DNA from: Scatomorpha merdigallinarum
GTDB lineage: Bacteria > Bacillota > Clostridia > Oscillospirales > Oscillospiraceae
DNA length: 64,000 nt
Reading direction: 5' to 3'
Assembly: GCA_018710885.1 (NCBI GenBank)
Contig: DVJA01000081.1
Location: 1 to 64,000, forward strand
In this document: piece by piece, positions 6,602-15,907 of the stretch
How positions within the stretch are numbered: the first letter of the stretch is position 1
Layout: each line of letters opens with the position of its first letter
Translations under genes and position numbers: made by a program
Notes under the pieces: model-generated
Told to the model about the DNA's origin: nothing
Databases searched by the model: none
Seen by the model: the letters and a program-made list of their open reading frames with translations, nothing else

Positions 6602-7321
6602 ATGAACAGGAAAAACTACAAAAAGCACATAGCCTACGAGCTGCTGGTCGTGCTGGGGATGAGCGCCATCTTGCTCTTTATATGCCGGCTCTGGCCTCTG
6701 CTCATACTCGCCCTGCTCGGCATGCTGGGCGCGGCGGCATGGCTCATACTCGCAAACCGCAATTACGAAGAGCCGGAGAAACCCTGTGCGCTTCTGCCCA
6801 GCCATGAGCAGAACGAGGCGCTCGGACGCATACAGGCTAAGATCACAGGCATGGTGCGTGAGGAACATCCGAACGCGCGCTGGATATGGAAGACGCCGAA
6901 CGCCAAAGTACTTGTGTGCTTCGGCGAGGACGCGTCAATCCTGCTCAACCGCGCAGGCGGCTACCGTGAGGCCGTCGTGCACATGAGCGACGGCGAAGTT
7001 GAAGGTATAGAGTATCTGCTTCCTCCGGAACCGCAAGAGGGTGAGACCGGCGAAGAGCCTGAGCTTGAGGACGGAGCGCCTGTCAACTACGAGCTTGTCG
7101 CCTTTGAATGGGTGGACGCCAACGTCATGGCGCTCAACGAGCGCTGCAACGAGGGTATAGCCCAGGGCTTAAACGACATCCTGCTTGAACCCGCCGAGCT
7201 GCCCAACCGCGAGAGCTGGCCGGAAATCTGCCGGGAGCTGGAGCGAAACGACATGGACGGCTGCCAATGTGAAGACGGCGGCATACGCATAAGCCTGACG
7301 GGGAAAAGGAGCGGGCGATGA
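6602..7321 (+). CDS. Membrane-anchored hypothetical protein (239 aa)
   Basis: ATG at 6602 follows AGAAAGGGG. Residues about 12-48 form two hydrophobic helices (LLVVLGMSAILLFICRLW and LILALLGMLGAAAWLIL), after which the protein is soluble and acidic, with a glutamate-rich stretch near residues 145-165. I recognise no family. It overlaps the MoxR-like gene (ATGA), and genes in this position next to MoxR/vWA pairs are often accessory membrane partners, which is only a contextual hint. Confidence 0.6.
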   Translation: MNRKNYKKHIAYELLVVLGMSAILLFICRLWPLLILALLGMLGAAAWLILANRNYEEPEKPCALLPSHEQNEALGRIQAKITGMVREEHPNARWIWKTPNAKVLVCFGEDASILLNRAGGYREAVVHMSDGEVEGIEYLLPPEPQEGETGEEPELEDGAPVNYELVAFEWVDANVMALNERCNEGIAQGLNDILLEPAELPNRESWPEICRELERNDMDGCQCEDGGIRISLTGKRSGR

Positions 7322-9075
7322 GCGTGTCCATGACAAATCTCTTTAACTACGCGCGTTCACTGCCCGAACCGTTTGACACGCTGCCGGGCAAGAAGGTCAA
7401 AGTGTCCTCCAAGTACTCGCACGGCACCGAGGCCACGCTCTGCGCGAGCGTCATAAAGGCCGTGAACGCTGCCTGCTGCATGAACTCTGGCGGCGAGGGC
7501 GCAATCGGCACAGTCGGCGAGCACAAGTACGCAGCGGAGTACAAATCCTCTGCCGGACCCGACACCTTCCACATAGTGGTCTATGAGTCTGTCAGCGGCA
7601 ACATCGTCGCCAGCGTCTACGACCGCAGCACAGAGGTGATGGAGCAGTATACGGCTCACCCGAGCAAGCATGACGGCGCCGCGCTGTTTCTGGCCATGCT
7701 CCCCGTGCTCATGGAGGACGAGGAGTTCGCCGAGAACTACCGCGCCTACGTCCACCAGCTCAAGGCCGGGTTCCCGGACATGGATAAGGCCGTGAATGCC
7801 GCAGCCATGTTCTGCGACAACGCCTACAGGCGCATAAAGGACGACAGCTGCCCGGCGCATTTCAAGGTGAACATAGACAAGTCCGGCAACCTCATGCGTA
7901 TCTCTCGCACGCAGCTCGACTCCGGCGCGTTCACGCCCACCAGCGTGATAGCCGGTGAGTTCACCATCTTCGCCAGGATTGGGCACAGCGAGATTAAGGC
8001 CGCGGGATCTGCCATAGATCACGCGGATTTCGTCGGCAAGTATGTACTCGACGAGACGCGCACGCTGAGCGCCTTTGAGCGCTCGCTGGTGCCGGAGCTG
8101 CCGGAGTGGTACATAATCCCGCCTGAGGTCGTTAGCATCTGCCGCCACGCCAAGGCCATAGCCGCGGGGCTGGGTCTGCCGTACATGAAATACACCTGCT
8201 CTGCCGGAACCGAGATCTTCGACTTCGTCGGCATGGTGTTCCCTCAGACGGACAATGCCGTGACCGCGGATGCACCGACCGAGCTAAACTATGCCGGCGT
8301 GTCAAAGCTGCTGAACCTGCCGGACCTGGACGACATGGACTACGACCCCGAGGGCGTTTTCAAGTCCCTGACCGGTGTGGACAACCCGCACGCCACTACG
8401 CAGGACTGCATGGCGGTCGTGCTGGACATGGTGACGAGCAAGGCCTTTGAGCTCTCGTCAAAGCGTGAGGGCACACAGAATCCGGGTCAGACCTACACTT
8501 ACGTCGAGACGGACTTCATAAAGGCGCTCAAGTACGGCTATGTCGTAGAGATACAGGAGCCGTCCACAATCATGCAGCCCTGCGTGCTCGTGGGCCTCAA
8601 CTCCCTGCTCGAGCAGGGCGGCTCAATCACGCTGCCGACGGGAGAGGTCATACGCAGGCACCCCGACGCCGTCGTGATTGTCACTACTAACGTCAGCTAC
8701 GAGGGCTGCCGTGCGATGAACCAGTCTGTCACAGACAGGATGAGCCTCATTGAGGACATAGAGCTGCCGGAACCGGACGTGATGCTTCAGCGCGCCATGG
8801 CAGTCACCGGCTGCGAGGACGAGTACCTCGTCGCTCGAATGGTGCAGGTGGTCTGCGATATAACGGCCTACTGCCGCAAGAACGGCATAACCGACGGCTC
8901 AAGCGGTATGCGTGGGCTCATAGACTGGATAACCAGTACAGAGATCTCGGGCGACCCATACCGCTCGGCGCTCTGCACGGTCATAAGCCGCGCCGCGCCC
9001 GACGAGGAGGACAGGGAGGCGCTCATAAGCGCTGTGCTCGAGCCCATATTTGCTCCGGGCAGAAGGAAACGATGA
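7318..9075 (+). CDS. MoxR-like AAA+ ATPase with missing P-loop (probably inactive)
   Basis: The 585-residue product has an unassigned N-terminal half and a MoxR-type AAA core: AIAAGLGLPYMKYTCSAGTE, then an IFDFVGM stretch, a GYVVEIQEP Walker-B-like stretch, GLNSLLEQGGSITLP, and sensor-1 IVTTN. In MoxR proteins the Walker A loop GxxGxGK(S/T) comes directly before the AxAIAAxLGLPY helix. Here that place is taken by PPEVVSICRHAK, and no P-loop is found anywhere in the chain, as if an in-frame segment near 8146-8154 had been lost. It is followed by its usual von Willebrand A partner. Confidence 0.7.
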   Translation: MSVSMTNLFNYARSLPEPFDTLPGKKVKVSSKYSHGTEATLCASVIKAVNAACCMNSGGEGAIGTVGEHKYAAEYKSSAGPDTFHIVVYESVSGNIVASVYDRSTEVMEQYTAHPSKHDGAALFLAMLPVLMEDEEFAENYRAYVHQLKAGFPDMDKAVNAAAMFCDNAYRRIKDDSCPAHFKVNIDKSGNLMRISRTQLDSGAFTPTSVIAGEFTIFARIGHSEIKAAGSAIDHADFVGKYVLDETRTLSAFERSLVPELPEWYIIPPEVVSICRHAKAIAAGLGLPYMKYTCSAGTEIFDFVGMVFPQTDNAVTADAPTELNYAGVSKLLNLPDLDDMDYDPEGVFKSLTGVDNPHATTQDCMAVVLDMVTSKAFELSSKREGTQNPGQTYTYVETDFIKALKYGYVVEIQEPSTIMQPCVLVGLNSLLEQGGSITLPTGEVIRRHPDAVVIVTTNVSYEGCRAMNQSVTDRMSLIEDIELPEPDVMLQRAMAVTGCEDEYLVARMVQVVCDITAYCRKNGITDGSSGMRGLIDWITSTEISGDPYRSALCTVISRAAPDEEDREALISAVLEPIFAPGRRKR

Positions 9076-9090
9076 AAGGAGGCAGCTCTC

Positions 9091-11207
9091 TTGGCGAGAG
9101 TGAATCACAAACTTGTAAGGCGGCTCATGGATGAGAAGCGCAGCAAGATAAGCGACCGGCAGTTTTTCACTTCGCACGTGCTCGCGCTGCACTTCGAGGA
9201 CATGGCCGTCGCACAGACGCGCCGGTATAGCTACAATCGCCGCGTGCGCGTCCGGCTGAGCTGGGAGCCGAAAAGCGGCGAGGCAGCCTGCACGGATAAC
9301 CTCACAATACGCATCAACGCCGGGAATGAGATGGTTACGCAAAACCGCACCCGCGTTGAACGCTACGAGATAGTCTCGGGTCTGTTCGCCCACGAGCTGG
9401 GTCACTGCCTGTTCACGGACTTCCTGTCCGCGCAGACGCACGGCAACTACCTAGCGTCCCATATCTGGTACCCGGAAAAGCCAACGCTCACGCGCGTGGA
9501 AGACATACGAAGCGAGCAGGCGCTCTGGGACTTCATAAAAGCTCACCCTGAGCACATGAATACGCTGGTGCGTATCTCGAAGTATATCGCAAATGTGCTC
9601 GAGGACGGCTACATAGAGAACCGCATGCTCTCCCAGTTCCCCGGCGTGCTCGGACAGAATTTGAGCATACTGCGCGAACAGCAGTGGGAGACAGTACCCA
9701 CGGTGACGCAGCTCAAGGAGCGCGAAACCGAGGGCGGCCACATCATGCAGAGCGTTTTTCAGCTCCTGCTCTCCTACGTCAAATACGGTGAGCTGAAATA
9801 CGGCGAGGAACCGCTGAGCGATGAACGCATACAGCTCGTCTTCGGCCTCCTGCCGGAGCTGGATTGTGCGGTGGTCACCACCTCCGCGCGTGAGCGCCTG
9901 AACGTGGTAAACCTCGTGCTCATCCGCTGCTGGGAGTACATACGGGACTTCATAGAGTCGCACGGTGACGAAGAGGCCTCCGATGAGGCGGTTTTCAAAG
10001 CGCTGGAGGACATAGCGGGCGGCTCCGAAGCCGGCACCGGTGATGAAACTCCTGTCGACGGCGGCGAGGCTGTGCCGCTTATGACCGGCACGGCGAGATC
10101 CGGGACTATGTCCGACGCAGGGATGACCGCCGCCCCAGACGATTCACAGACCGAAACGGATGACTCCGCTGCCGGCGAAGCGCCGGAGCGCTTGCCGTAT
10201 GAGATAACCGACCGCGTCTCCGTCCCCGAGGGTGGGGGCGTCGAGCGCGATGACAGCTACGAGCCGTCAGGCAATGATGACGCGGCAAAGGCAATAGAGC
10301 GCCTGCTGGACAACATGGCTGAGAAGGCCGTCTGCGAGCAGCTTGAAAACGAGCGCCTCAGTGAGCTGAACGAGGCCGCGCAGGGCATCTCCTACGGCAA
10401 CGTCCACAAGGGCGTGAGCATCCGCATAAACCGTATGGCCTCCGTCAGTGAGGACATGGTCTCACAGTACAAATCCGTCTTCGGACCGCTGCTCACCATT
10501 TCGCGGCAGCTGCAAAAGAGTCTCACGCAGCAGCTTCGTGACCGCAGACGCGGCGGCAGGCAGACCGGCCTTATGATGGGTCGCAGGCTCGACGCCCACG
10601 CACTCTGCCGGAATGACGGCAAGGCCTTTTACAAGAACGCCCTGCCTAGCGAGACGCCGGAGCTGGCTGTGGCTCTGCTGCTGGACGAGTCCGGCTCTAT
10701 GTGGGGCGAGCGCAGCGACTACGCGCGAGCCGCGGGGATAATTCTCCAGGACTTCTGCACGTCGCTCGGTATACCCGTCATGGTCTACGGGCACTCCACC
10801 GAGGGCTCGACCGTGATGCTCTACTCCTATGCCGAGTTTGACAGCATAGACGGCGACGACCGCTACCGGATCATAGACGTAAAGGCGCGCAGCAACAACA
10901 GGGACGGCGCGGCGCTCCGCTTCGTGGCAGAGCAACTTGCAAAGCGCACCGAGGAGGTAAAGCTGCTCATACTCGTCTCGACGGTCAGCCGTGTGACAAC
11001 TGGTACTACGGCAGCGCCGCCGAGGAGGATCTGCGCGGCATAAAGCTGGAGTACCGGAGGCGCGGTATTATCTTCATCGCCGCGGCGATAGGCGACGACA
11101 AGCCGGACATTGAGCGCATCTACGGCGACTCGTTCCTGGACATAACAGACTTAACGCAGCTGCCCGTGAAGCTGACCAATATGGTCAAGCGCTACATCCG
11201 GGTATAA
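9091..11207 (+). pseudogene. von Willebrand A domain protein, frameshifted near its end
   Basis: Starts at TTG 9091 after AAAGGAGG. The N-terminal part has a zinc-protease-like HELGH motif (AHELGHCLF), the centre is acidic and low-complexity, and the vWA domain carries the metal-binding LDESGSMWG motif. One base is missing at about 10978-10980: the original frame runs into a false ending at 11043, while the +1 shifted frame gives the expected continuation SDGQPCDNWYYGS and ends at 11207 with RYIRV. The intact gene would encode about 705 residues. It pairs with the MoxR-like gene before it; such pairs act as metal-dependent chaperones. A sequencing error is possible. Confidence 0.75.
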
Positions 11208-11254
11208 CAAAACGTGGCCGAAACCGACCCCGTTATCTTTGAAGGGAGATAACT

Positions 11255-11809
11255 ATGCACTTCTTACATAAAATACTGGTCAAAATTTCCGACGCCGTTG
11301 CAGACAGGGAGCTCTACGAAAACGGTGAACTTATAGATGCCGTACGCAACTACGCTGAGAACGAGACCGAGGCCTATTACGGTCAGGCCTACGACTGGCG
11401 CGAGACGGACTCTGCCGGGCGCTGGAGCGCGAGGTATCCCGTGAACGTGCTGTTCGCGGACGACGACCTTGACAGCTTTGTACACGAACTCGAAGAGGCC
11501 ATACAGAACCAGCGGCAGGAGCTGCAATTTTGTCTCAGCGAGGTCAAAAACAGCGTCGGCACCGACCTGGAACGCATAGCCGAGGGACTCGCCGAGCGAA
11601 AGCGTGCGTGGAAAGGCGAAGGCGGCTTTAACAACATGACCGCCTTTTACCTGCACTGCGTAGCCGCGCATCTCTACGGCGAGTACCGCTGTGACTCGTG
11701 CTTCTACAACACAAGCGAGTGGACAGCATTCATCTGCGCAGAGGACATAGAGAGCGTCAAAGCCGACCCGTCCGACTGGGCGCTGGTGATGTTTGCCTAT
11801 CACTATTGA
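11255..11809 (+). CDS. Hypothetical protein (184 aa)
   Basis: ATG at 11255 follows AAGGGAG. The 184-residue product is acidic (many Glu/Asp), probably mostly helical, and ends in an aromatic-rich part with a CDSCFYN cysteine pair. I recognise no family. It stands alone between the vWA gene and the leader of the DUF932-like gene. Codon use resembles the element genes, so it is probably real. Function unknown. Confidence 0.6.
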   Translation: MHFLHKILVKISDAVADRELYENGELIDAVRNYAENETEAYYGQAYDWRETDSAGRWSARYPVNVLFADDDLDSFVHELEEAIQNQRQELQFCLSEVKNSVGTDLERIAEGLAERKRAWKGEGGFNNMTAFYLHCVAAHLYGEYRCDSCFYNTSEWTAFICAEDIESVKADPSDWALVMFAYHY

Positions 11810-11872
11810 GGTATAAAGGCATATCCCCGAAATCTATTATCAAGTTCCTACGGAACAAAGTATCACGTTTAC

Positions 11873-11902
11873 AAAGTGCCGCTTTCAAAGCGGCACTTTT
11901 TT
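11873..11902 (+). terminator. Leader terminator/attenuator, copy 3 of 3
   Basis: AAAGTGCCGCTTT (11873-11885) pairs perfectly with AAAGCGGCACTTT (11887-11899) and is followed by T residues. It is preceded by TCACGTTTAC, the same words as copy 1 at 614-625. A second dyad, GCCGGC repeated at about 11935 and 11955, follows before the gene at 11998. Confidence 0.65.
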
Positions 11903-11997
11903 GTTTCCCCCCGAACTACATATCGGACAACTGCCGGCTGGCCTTTGGGCTTGCCGGCTTTTGTTATATATCCACACCAGTGAAAGGAGCAAGAACA

Positions 11998-13131
11998 ATG
12001 CAAAACCAATTCTGCGACGGCTACAGCGTCGGCTTCGGCACGTTTGACGAGATGCGCGCGTACCACGAGGAGCTCTCCCGCGAGAGCCTCTGGCTGCGCT
12101 GTGCGGTCAGGGAGCTGCGCGTCATGCCTGTCACAAGCGAGTCTGCGCCGTGGTACGGCTGCGCGCCCTGCGTGAGCGAGGACGCCGTAGCGGACACGGC
12201 ACAAAACCTCGGCCTTGCCGTGCACGTGTGCGGCGAGGCCTACCCGCTGCGCCAGACGGCCTGGAAGAGTCTGCTCGACCGGGCGAAGCTCAGCGGCAGC
12301 GTGCTGCCCAAGCTCAGCCGCAAGAAGCTCGCAGACATCCTCAACGAGTGCTTCAAGCTGCACAGCTCGGACGCCCTCGCCCTTGTGCGCTGCGAAAAGG
12401 TATCTGCCCTGCACTCCGGCGACGAAGCAGACTACTCTGTCCTGCCTATAGGCGAGCTGCTCAGTACAGTCTCCGCAAAGCTCAATGAGCGCTTCCCAGG
12501 ACGCGTATTCATCTCCGGTTACACCGATCATGCGCTGACCGGCGCGGAGTGGACTATGCCGGGGCAGCGCGACGAGCTGCTCAAAACCTATGAGGCCATG
12601 CTCACAGCCAGAGGCAAGGGCGCAATGGCTGCCCGGCTCATGCCGGGCATACGTTTCATGACCTCAGATACCGGCGTCTCATCTGCAAAGGTGTCGGCGA
12701 TGCTCATGGGTGCGCAATATCCAATACACATCGGCGGCTGCGTCGAGGTGGAGCACCGGCACAAGAGCACTGTCGTGGACTTTGAGCTGGTCATGGATCA
12801 GCTCTTCGCACAGTTCACAGACTCGGTTGCGAAGCTGCAAAAGCTGCTGGATATTCACCTGGACTATCCGGTGAACGCCATGACCCGTGTCAGCAAGCAC
12901 CTGCGTCTGCCCAAGAAGGCGGCGCTGGAGGCCATAAGTATGTTCGAGATGGCCACCGGCGGCGCGAGCGCTACGGCGCACGACGTGTTTATGGCACTGC
13001 AGGAGATACCGTTCATCCTGTCCACCGAGCACACGCCGCAGGGCAAGCTGCTCGTCGTGGAGGAAAACCTCGCCCGTGCGCTCACTCTGCGCTGGAGCGA
13101 CTACGACATGGCAAAGGCGGTGAGCTGGTGA
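11998..13131 (+). CDS. DUF932-like phage/plasmid protein
   Basis: ATG at 11998 follows AAAGGAG. The 377-residue product begins MQNQFCDGYSVGFGTFDEM and has an LLDRAKLSGSVLPKLSRK stretch followed by a segment of mixed strands and helices; this resembles DUF932 proteins, which are found on phages and plasmids near replication and recombination genes. The resemblance is from overall pattern only. It is coupled to the YqaJ-type nuclease by a one-base stop/start overlap (TGATG), so the two probably work together, for example in recombination of the element. Confidence 0.5.
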   Translation: MQNQFCDGYSVGFGTFDEMRAYHEELSRESLWLRCAVRELRVMPVTSESAPWYGCAPCVSEDAVADTAQNLGLAVHVCGEAYPLRQTAWKSLLDRAKLSGSVLPKLSRKKLADILNECFKLHSSDALALVRCEKVSALHSGDEADYSVLPIGELLSTVSAKLNERFPGRVFISGYTDHALTGAEWTMPGQRDELLKTYEAMLTARGKGAMAARLMPGIRFMTSDTGVSSAKVSAMLMGAQYPIHIGGCVEVEHRHKSTVVDFELVMDQLFAQFTDSVAKLQKLLDIHLDYPVNAMTRVSKHLRLPKKAALEAISMFEMATGGASATAHDVFMALQEIPFILSTEHTPQGKLLVVEENLARALTLRWSDYDMAKAVSW

Positions 13132-14090
13132 TGACGAAGCCGAATGTCCTCTGCGACTGCGCCGGAATGAGCAATGAGCGCTGGCTGGAGTGCCGCGCCC
13201 ACGGTCCCGACGGCAGCATCCCCTACACCGTCGGCGGCAGCGATGTGGCGGCCATCTTCGGCCTCTCACCCTGGGTGACACCGCTGGAACTGTGGATGGC
13301 CAAAAAGGGTCGCATGAAAGCTCCTGTCAGGCCGAACCCGGAACAGCTCGAGATGGGGCATTTGCTCGAGCCCATCGCAGCATACTGGTACGCAAAAAAG
13401 AGCGGCAACGCAGTCACCGACGACACAAACCTCTACCAGCACGCGCTCTTTCCATACGCTCTCGCCAACATAGACCGGCGCTATACGCGCGCTGATGACG
13501 GCGAACCGGGCGTACTGGAGTGCAAGAGCTGCACCTACCACAAGGCCGCAGACTGGGCCGACGGAGCCATACCCGTGTACTACGAGCTTCAGCTCCGCTA
13601 CTACCTTGCCGTCCTGGACGTCGAGTATGGAGCCTTCGCCTGCATCTGGGGCAACAGCCCCGAAAGCGACCTCGCCATGCCGGAGATTATCCGGGACAGG
13701 GTCAAGGAGGAGATTATCTTCGAGCGCCTCGACCGCTGGATATGGAGCCTGGAGCACGACCGGCCGCCCACAATGGAGGACGTGAAGCCCTCGCTGGCGC
13801 TGGAGTCCCTTGCCCGCATATACGGCGCGAGCCGTCCGGGTCTGCCCACGATTGAGTTCCCGCCCAAGTACGAGCGACAGCTCAGGCAGATAGCGCTGCT
13901 CAAAGGCAAAATTGCCGACTGCCAGGCCGAGATAAAGGAATACGAAAAGGAGGTCGAAGCGCACAGCGTGCGAATAGCTGAAATCAGGCGCGAGCACGAG
14001 CACGGGGTGCTGAACACCACGTCGAGGCGTCGCATCGGCAGTGTCAAGGCTGTCAGCTGGTACCTGCTCACAGTGTATATAAACGGCTGA
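13131..14090 (+). CDS. YqaJ-type viral recombinase/exonuclease, apparently 3'-shortened
   Basis: The start ATG overlaps the preceding stop. The N-terminal 200 residues show the lambda-exonuclease/YqaJ fold: VGGSDVAAIFGLSPW at the start, then LEMGHLLEPIA, ANIDRRY and the catalytic VLECKSC. A coiled-coil stretch follows (residues about 245-295). The last residues (SWYLLTVYING) do not look like the conserved YqaJ ending and coincide with the edge of the first cargo block, so the 3' end was probably replaced when the cargo arrived. The nuclease core itself is intact; it would resect double-strand ends. Confidence 0.75.
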   Translation: MTKPNVLCDCAGMSNERWLECRAHGPDGSIPYTVGGSDVAAIFGLSPWVTPLELWMAKKGRMKAPVRPNPEQLEMGHLLEPIAAYWYAKKSGNAVTDDTNLYQHALFPYALANIDRRYTRADDGEPGVLECKSCTYHKAADWADGAIPVYYELQLRYYLAVLDVEYGAFACIWGNSPESDLAMPEIIRDRVKEEIIFERLDRWIWSLEHDRPPTMEDVKPSLALESLARIYGASRPGLPTIEFPPKYERQLRQIALLKGKIADCQAEIKEYEKEVEAHSVRIAEIRREHEHGVLNTTSRRRIGSVKAVSWYLLTVYING

Positions 14091-14137
14091 GTGTATATAA
14101 CTGACAGGTATTTATGGCTTGTGCAAATAGCAATTTC

Positions 14138-14202
14138 TTGATATAAATAGGCAGTATTCTTGTAAACACATACTGGTTAAGATTCAGACAAAATATTATA
14201 AT
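14138..14202 (+). promoter_or_regulatory. Candidate promoters of the AraC-type regulator
   Basis: The 167-base AT-rich gap before 14258 holds TTGATA (14138-14143), 17 bases, TGTAAA (14161-14166) and, further down, a perfect TATAAT (14197-14202) with a weak -35. Either could drive the regulator gene. Confidence 0.4.
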
Positions 14203-14257
14203 TTGTAATAAGAATAGAGCTTTTAGTTCAATTCACCGCAGACTCGAGGCGAGGCAT

Positions 14258-14959
14258 ATGAGTGCTATTGAAAACTTATTCGGCTCAAGCGCCGTGGAGT
14301 ATACGGAATCCGGCGGCTATGACCAGAAGGCAGCACTACTGGAGTGCATTTCCAGCGGAGACGCTGAGCGGATAGAGGGAGTGGTGAAGCGCTATATTGA
14401 GCATCTCCGCGACTTCGTCCAGGATGATATGGGCTGCGCGCGGGACGCGATGTACTTTGTGTGGGCACAATTTAACTTGGCCGCAACGAGGGCGGGACTC
14501 AGCGAGTATGTGGCCAGTGACATACATAAGGGATACTACCGCAGGCTTGAGAGCGCGGAAAACACCGAAGAAATCCTTGCAATGTGCAGGCAGCACGCGG
14601 TTGATCTGTGCAAAGCCGTTTCCAATGTACGCCGGGAACTGGGATACAGCGAGCCTGTAGCCGCATGCTGCGCGTATATAAGAGAGCATATTTATGAGAA
14701 GCTGACTGTGGATGGATTATCTGAGGCTCTGCATTTTGGCAAGAGCTACCTTTCACATCGTTTCCGAGAAGAAACAGGTGTTACCATCCTGGAGTTTATA
14801 CATCGGGAAAAGATTGAGGAGGCAAAGCTGCTTCTCCGTTCGCATATACCAATATCAGATATTGCTGAGGAACTTGGATACTCGTCACAAAGCCACTTTA
14901 CGGCCGTGTTCAAGAAGCTTGCCGGCATGACACCGCACAGGTTCAGAAGTAGCCGATAA
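14258..14959 (+). CDS. AraC-family transcriptional regulator
   Basis: The 233-residue protein has an unassigned N-terminal half and a C-terminal AraC DNA-binding domain (about residues 130-233): YIREHIYEKLTVDGLSEAL, the KSYLSHRFREETG recognition region, then the signature ISDIAEELGYSSQSHFTAVF and KLAGMTPHRFR. It reads in the same direction as the SDR and flavoprotein genes and is separated from them by a terminator and a dyad-rich gap, so it is the natural activator of that operon. The N-terminal part may sense the inducer, which is not known. Confidence 0.85.
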   Translation: MSAIENLFGSSAVEYTESGGYDQKAALLECISSGDAERIEGVVKRYIEHLRDFVQDDMGCARDAMYFVWAQFNLAATRAGLSEYVASDIHKGYYRRLESAENTEEILAMCRQHAVDLCKAVSNVRRELGYSEPVAACCAYIREHIYEKLTVDGLSEALHFGKSYLSHRFREETGVTILEFIHREKIEEAKLLLRSHIPISDIAEELGYSSQSHFTAVFKKLAGMTPHRFRSSR

Positions 14960-14960
14960 T

Positions 14961-15000
14961 CAAAGCGCCCGCGCATGTTAAGACATGTGCGGGCGCTTTG
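14961..15000. terminator. Terminator after the AraC gene
   Basis: CAAAGCGCCCGC with a CATGT/ACATG inner stem and GCGGGCGCTTTG, a 17-bp imperfect stem. It isolates the regulator from the enzyme operon downstream. Confidence 0.8.
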
Positions 15001-15045
15001 TCGCCATCGCACATATCTGTTATTTTGAAGCATGGATTTTGTAGC

Positions 15046-15096
15046 TTGAGCACAAAGAAATTGATAACATATTATCAATGATTGGAGCTAAGCTCC
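15046..15096 (+). promoter_or_regulatory. Promoter and dyads before the first SDR gene
   Basis: TTGAGC (15046-15051), 18 bases, TATTAT (15070-15075). The -10 lies inside the dyad TTGATA/TATCAA (15061-15066 and 15073-15078), and a second dyad GGAGCT/AGCTCC follows at about 15084-15096, just before the ribosome-binding site. These are candidate sites for the AraC regulator or a repressor. Confidence 0.45.
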
Positions 15097-15112
15097 GGAA
15101 AGGACGTTGCAC

Positions 15113-15883
15113 ATGAACATCAAATTGCTGGACAACAGGGCCGGAATAATCACAGGCGGTGCGAGCGGAATAGGCCGCGCGGCGGCGCTGCTCTTTGCCT
15201 CCGAAGGCGCGAAGATAATGGTTTCCGACTTCAACCAGGCCGGCGGGGAGGAGACCGTCGAGATGGTTCGCAAGGCTGGAGGCGAGGCCTACTTCTGCTA
15301 TTGCGATGTGCGCGAAGAGGCGCAGGTTAAGGCGCTGGTTGAGCGCACGGTTGAGCAGTTCGGGCGCATAGACTGGGCATTTAACAACGCGGGAATCTCC
15401 AGTGAGGAAGCTGTACCGCTGCACGAGACGACGACCGAGGCCTTCTCCAATGTGATCCAGACGAACCTTTTCGGCTACTACTATTGCATGAAGCACGAGC
15501 TCAAATACATGGCCGAAGCCGAAAAAGGAGCTATTGTAAACACACTTTCAATCAACAGCGTCTGCTGTACTCCGGAAGGTGCGTCCTATGGCGTCAGCAA
15601 ATATGGCGGCTACGGGCTTGTGCAGACTGCCTCGCTCGACTATGCCTCGCTCGGCATCCGCATAAATGCTGTCGGCCCGGGACCAACGAAGACCCCGATG
15701 ATAATGCACTGCTCCGAGACACATCCGGAGGTTATCTCCTATCTTGAGAGCACAATTCCGGACGGACGTATGGGCGAGGCCGTCGAGCAGGCTAACGCTG
15801 CACTCTATCTGCTATCCGACTTCGCTTCCCACATCACCGGGCAGCTTTTGCTGGTAGACGGCGGTCAGTCCGCAAAAATGTAA
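15113..15883 (+). CDS. Short-chain dehydrogenase/reductase, NAD-type
   Basis: ATG at 15113 follows GGAAAGGA. The 256-residue classical SDR has the cofactor loop TGGASGIGRA, NNAG, the catalytic serine in SINSV and the YGVSK tyrosine-lysine pair, and ends in VDGG as usual. After the second beta strand there is an aspartate (VSDFNQ), the residue that normally selects NAD over NADP. The substrate is unknown; relatives act on secondary alcohols and ketones, including steroids. First gene of the operon SDR, flavoprotein, SDR. Its codon use (several ATA codons) differs from the two genes that follow. Confidence 0.85.
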   Translation: MNIKLLDNRAGIITGGASGIGRAAALLFASEGAKIMVSDFNQAGGEETVEMVRKAGGEAYFCYCDVREEAQVKALVERTVEQFGRIDWAFNNAGISSEEAVPLHETTTEAFSNVIQTNLFGYYYCMKHELKYMAEAEKGAIVNTLSINSVCCTPEGASYGVSKYGGYGLVQTASLDYASLGIRINAVGPGPTKTPMIMHCSETHPEVISYLESTIPDGRMGEAVEQANAALYLLSDFASHITGQLLLVDGGQSAKM

Positions 15884-15907
15884 ACAAATCCACAGGAGGT
15901 AATTATC

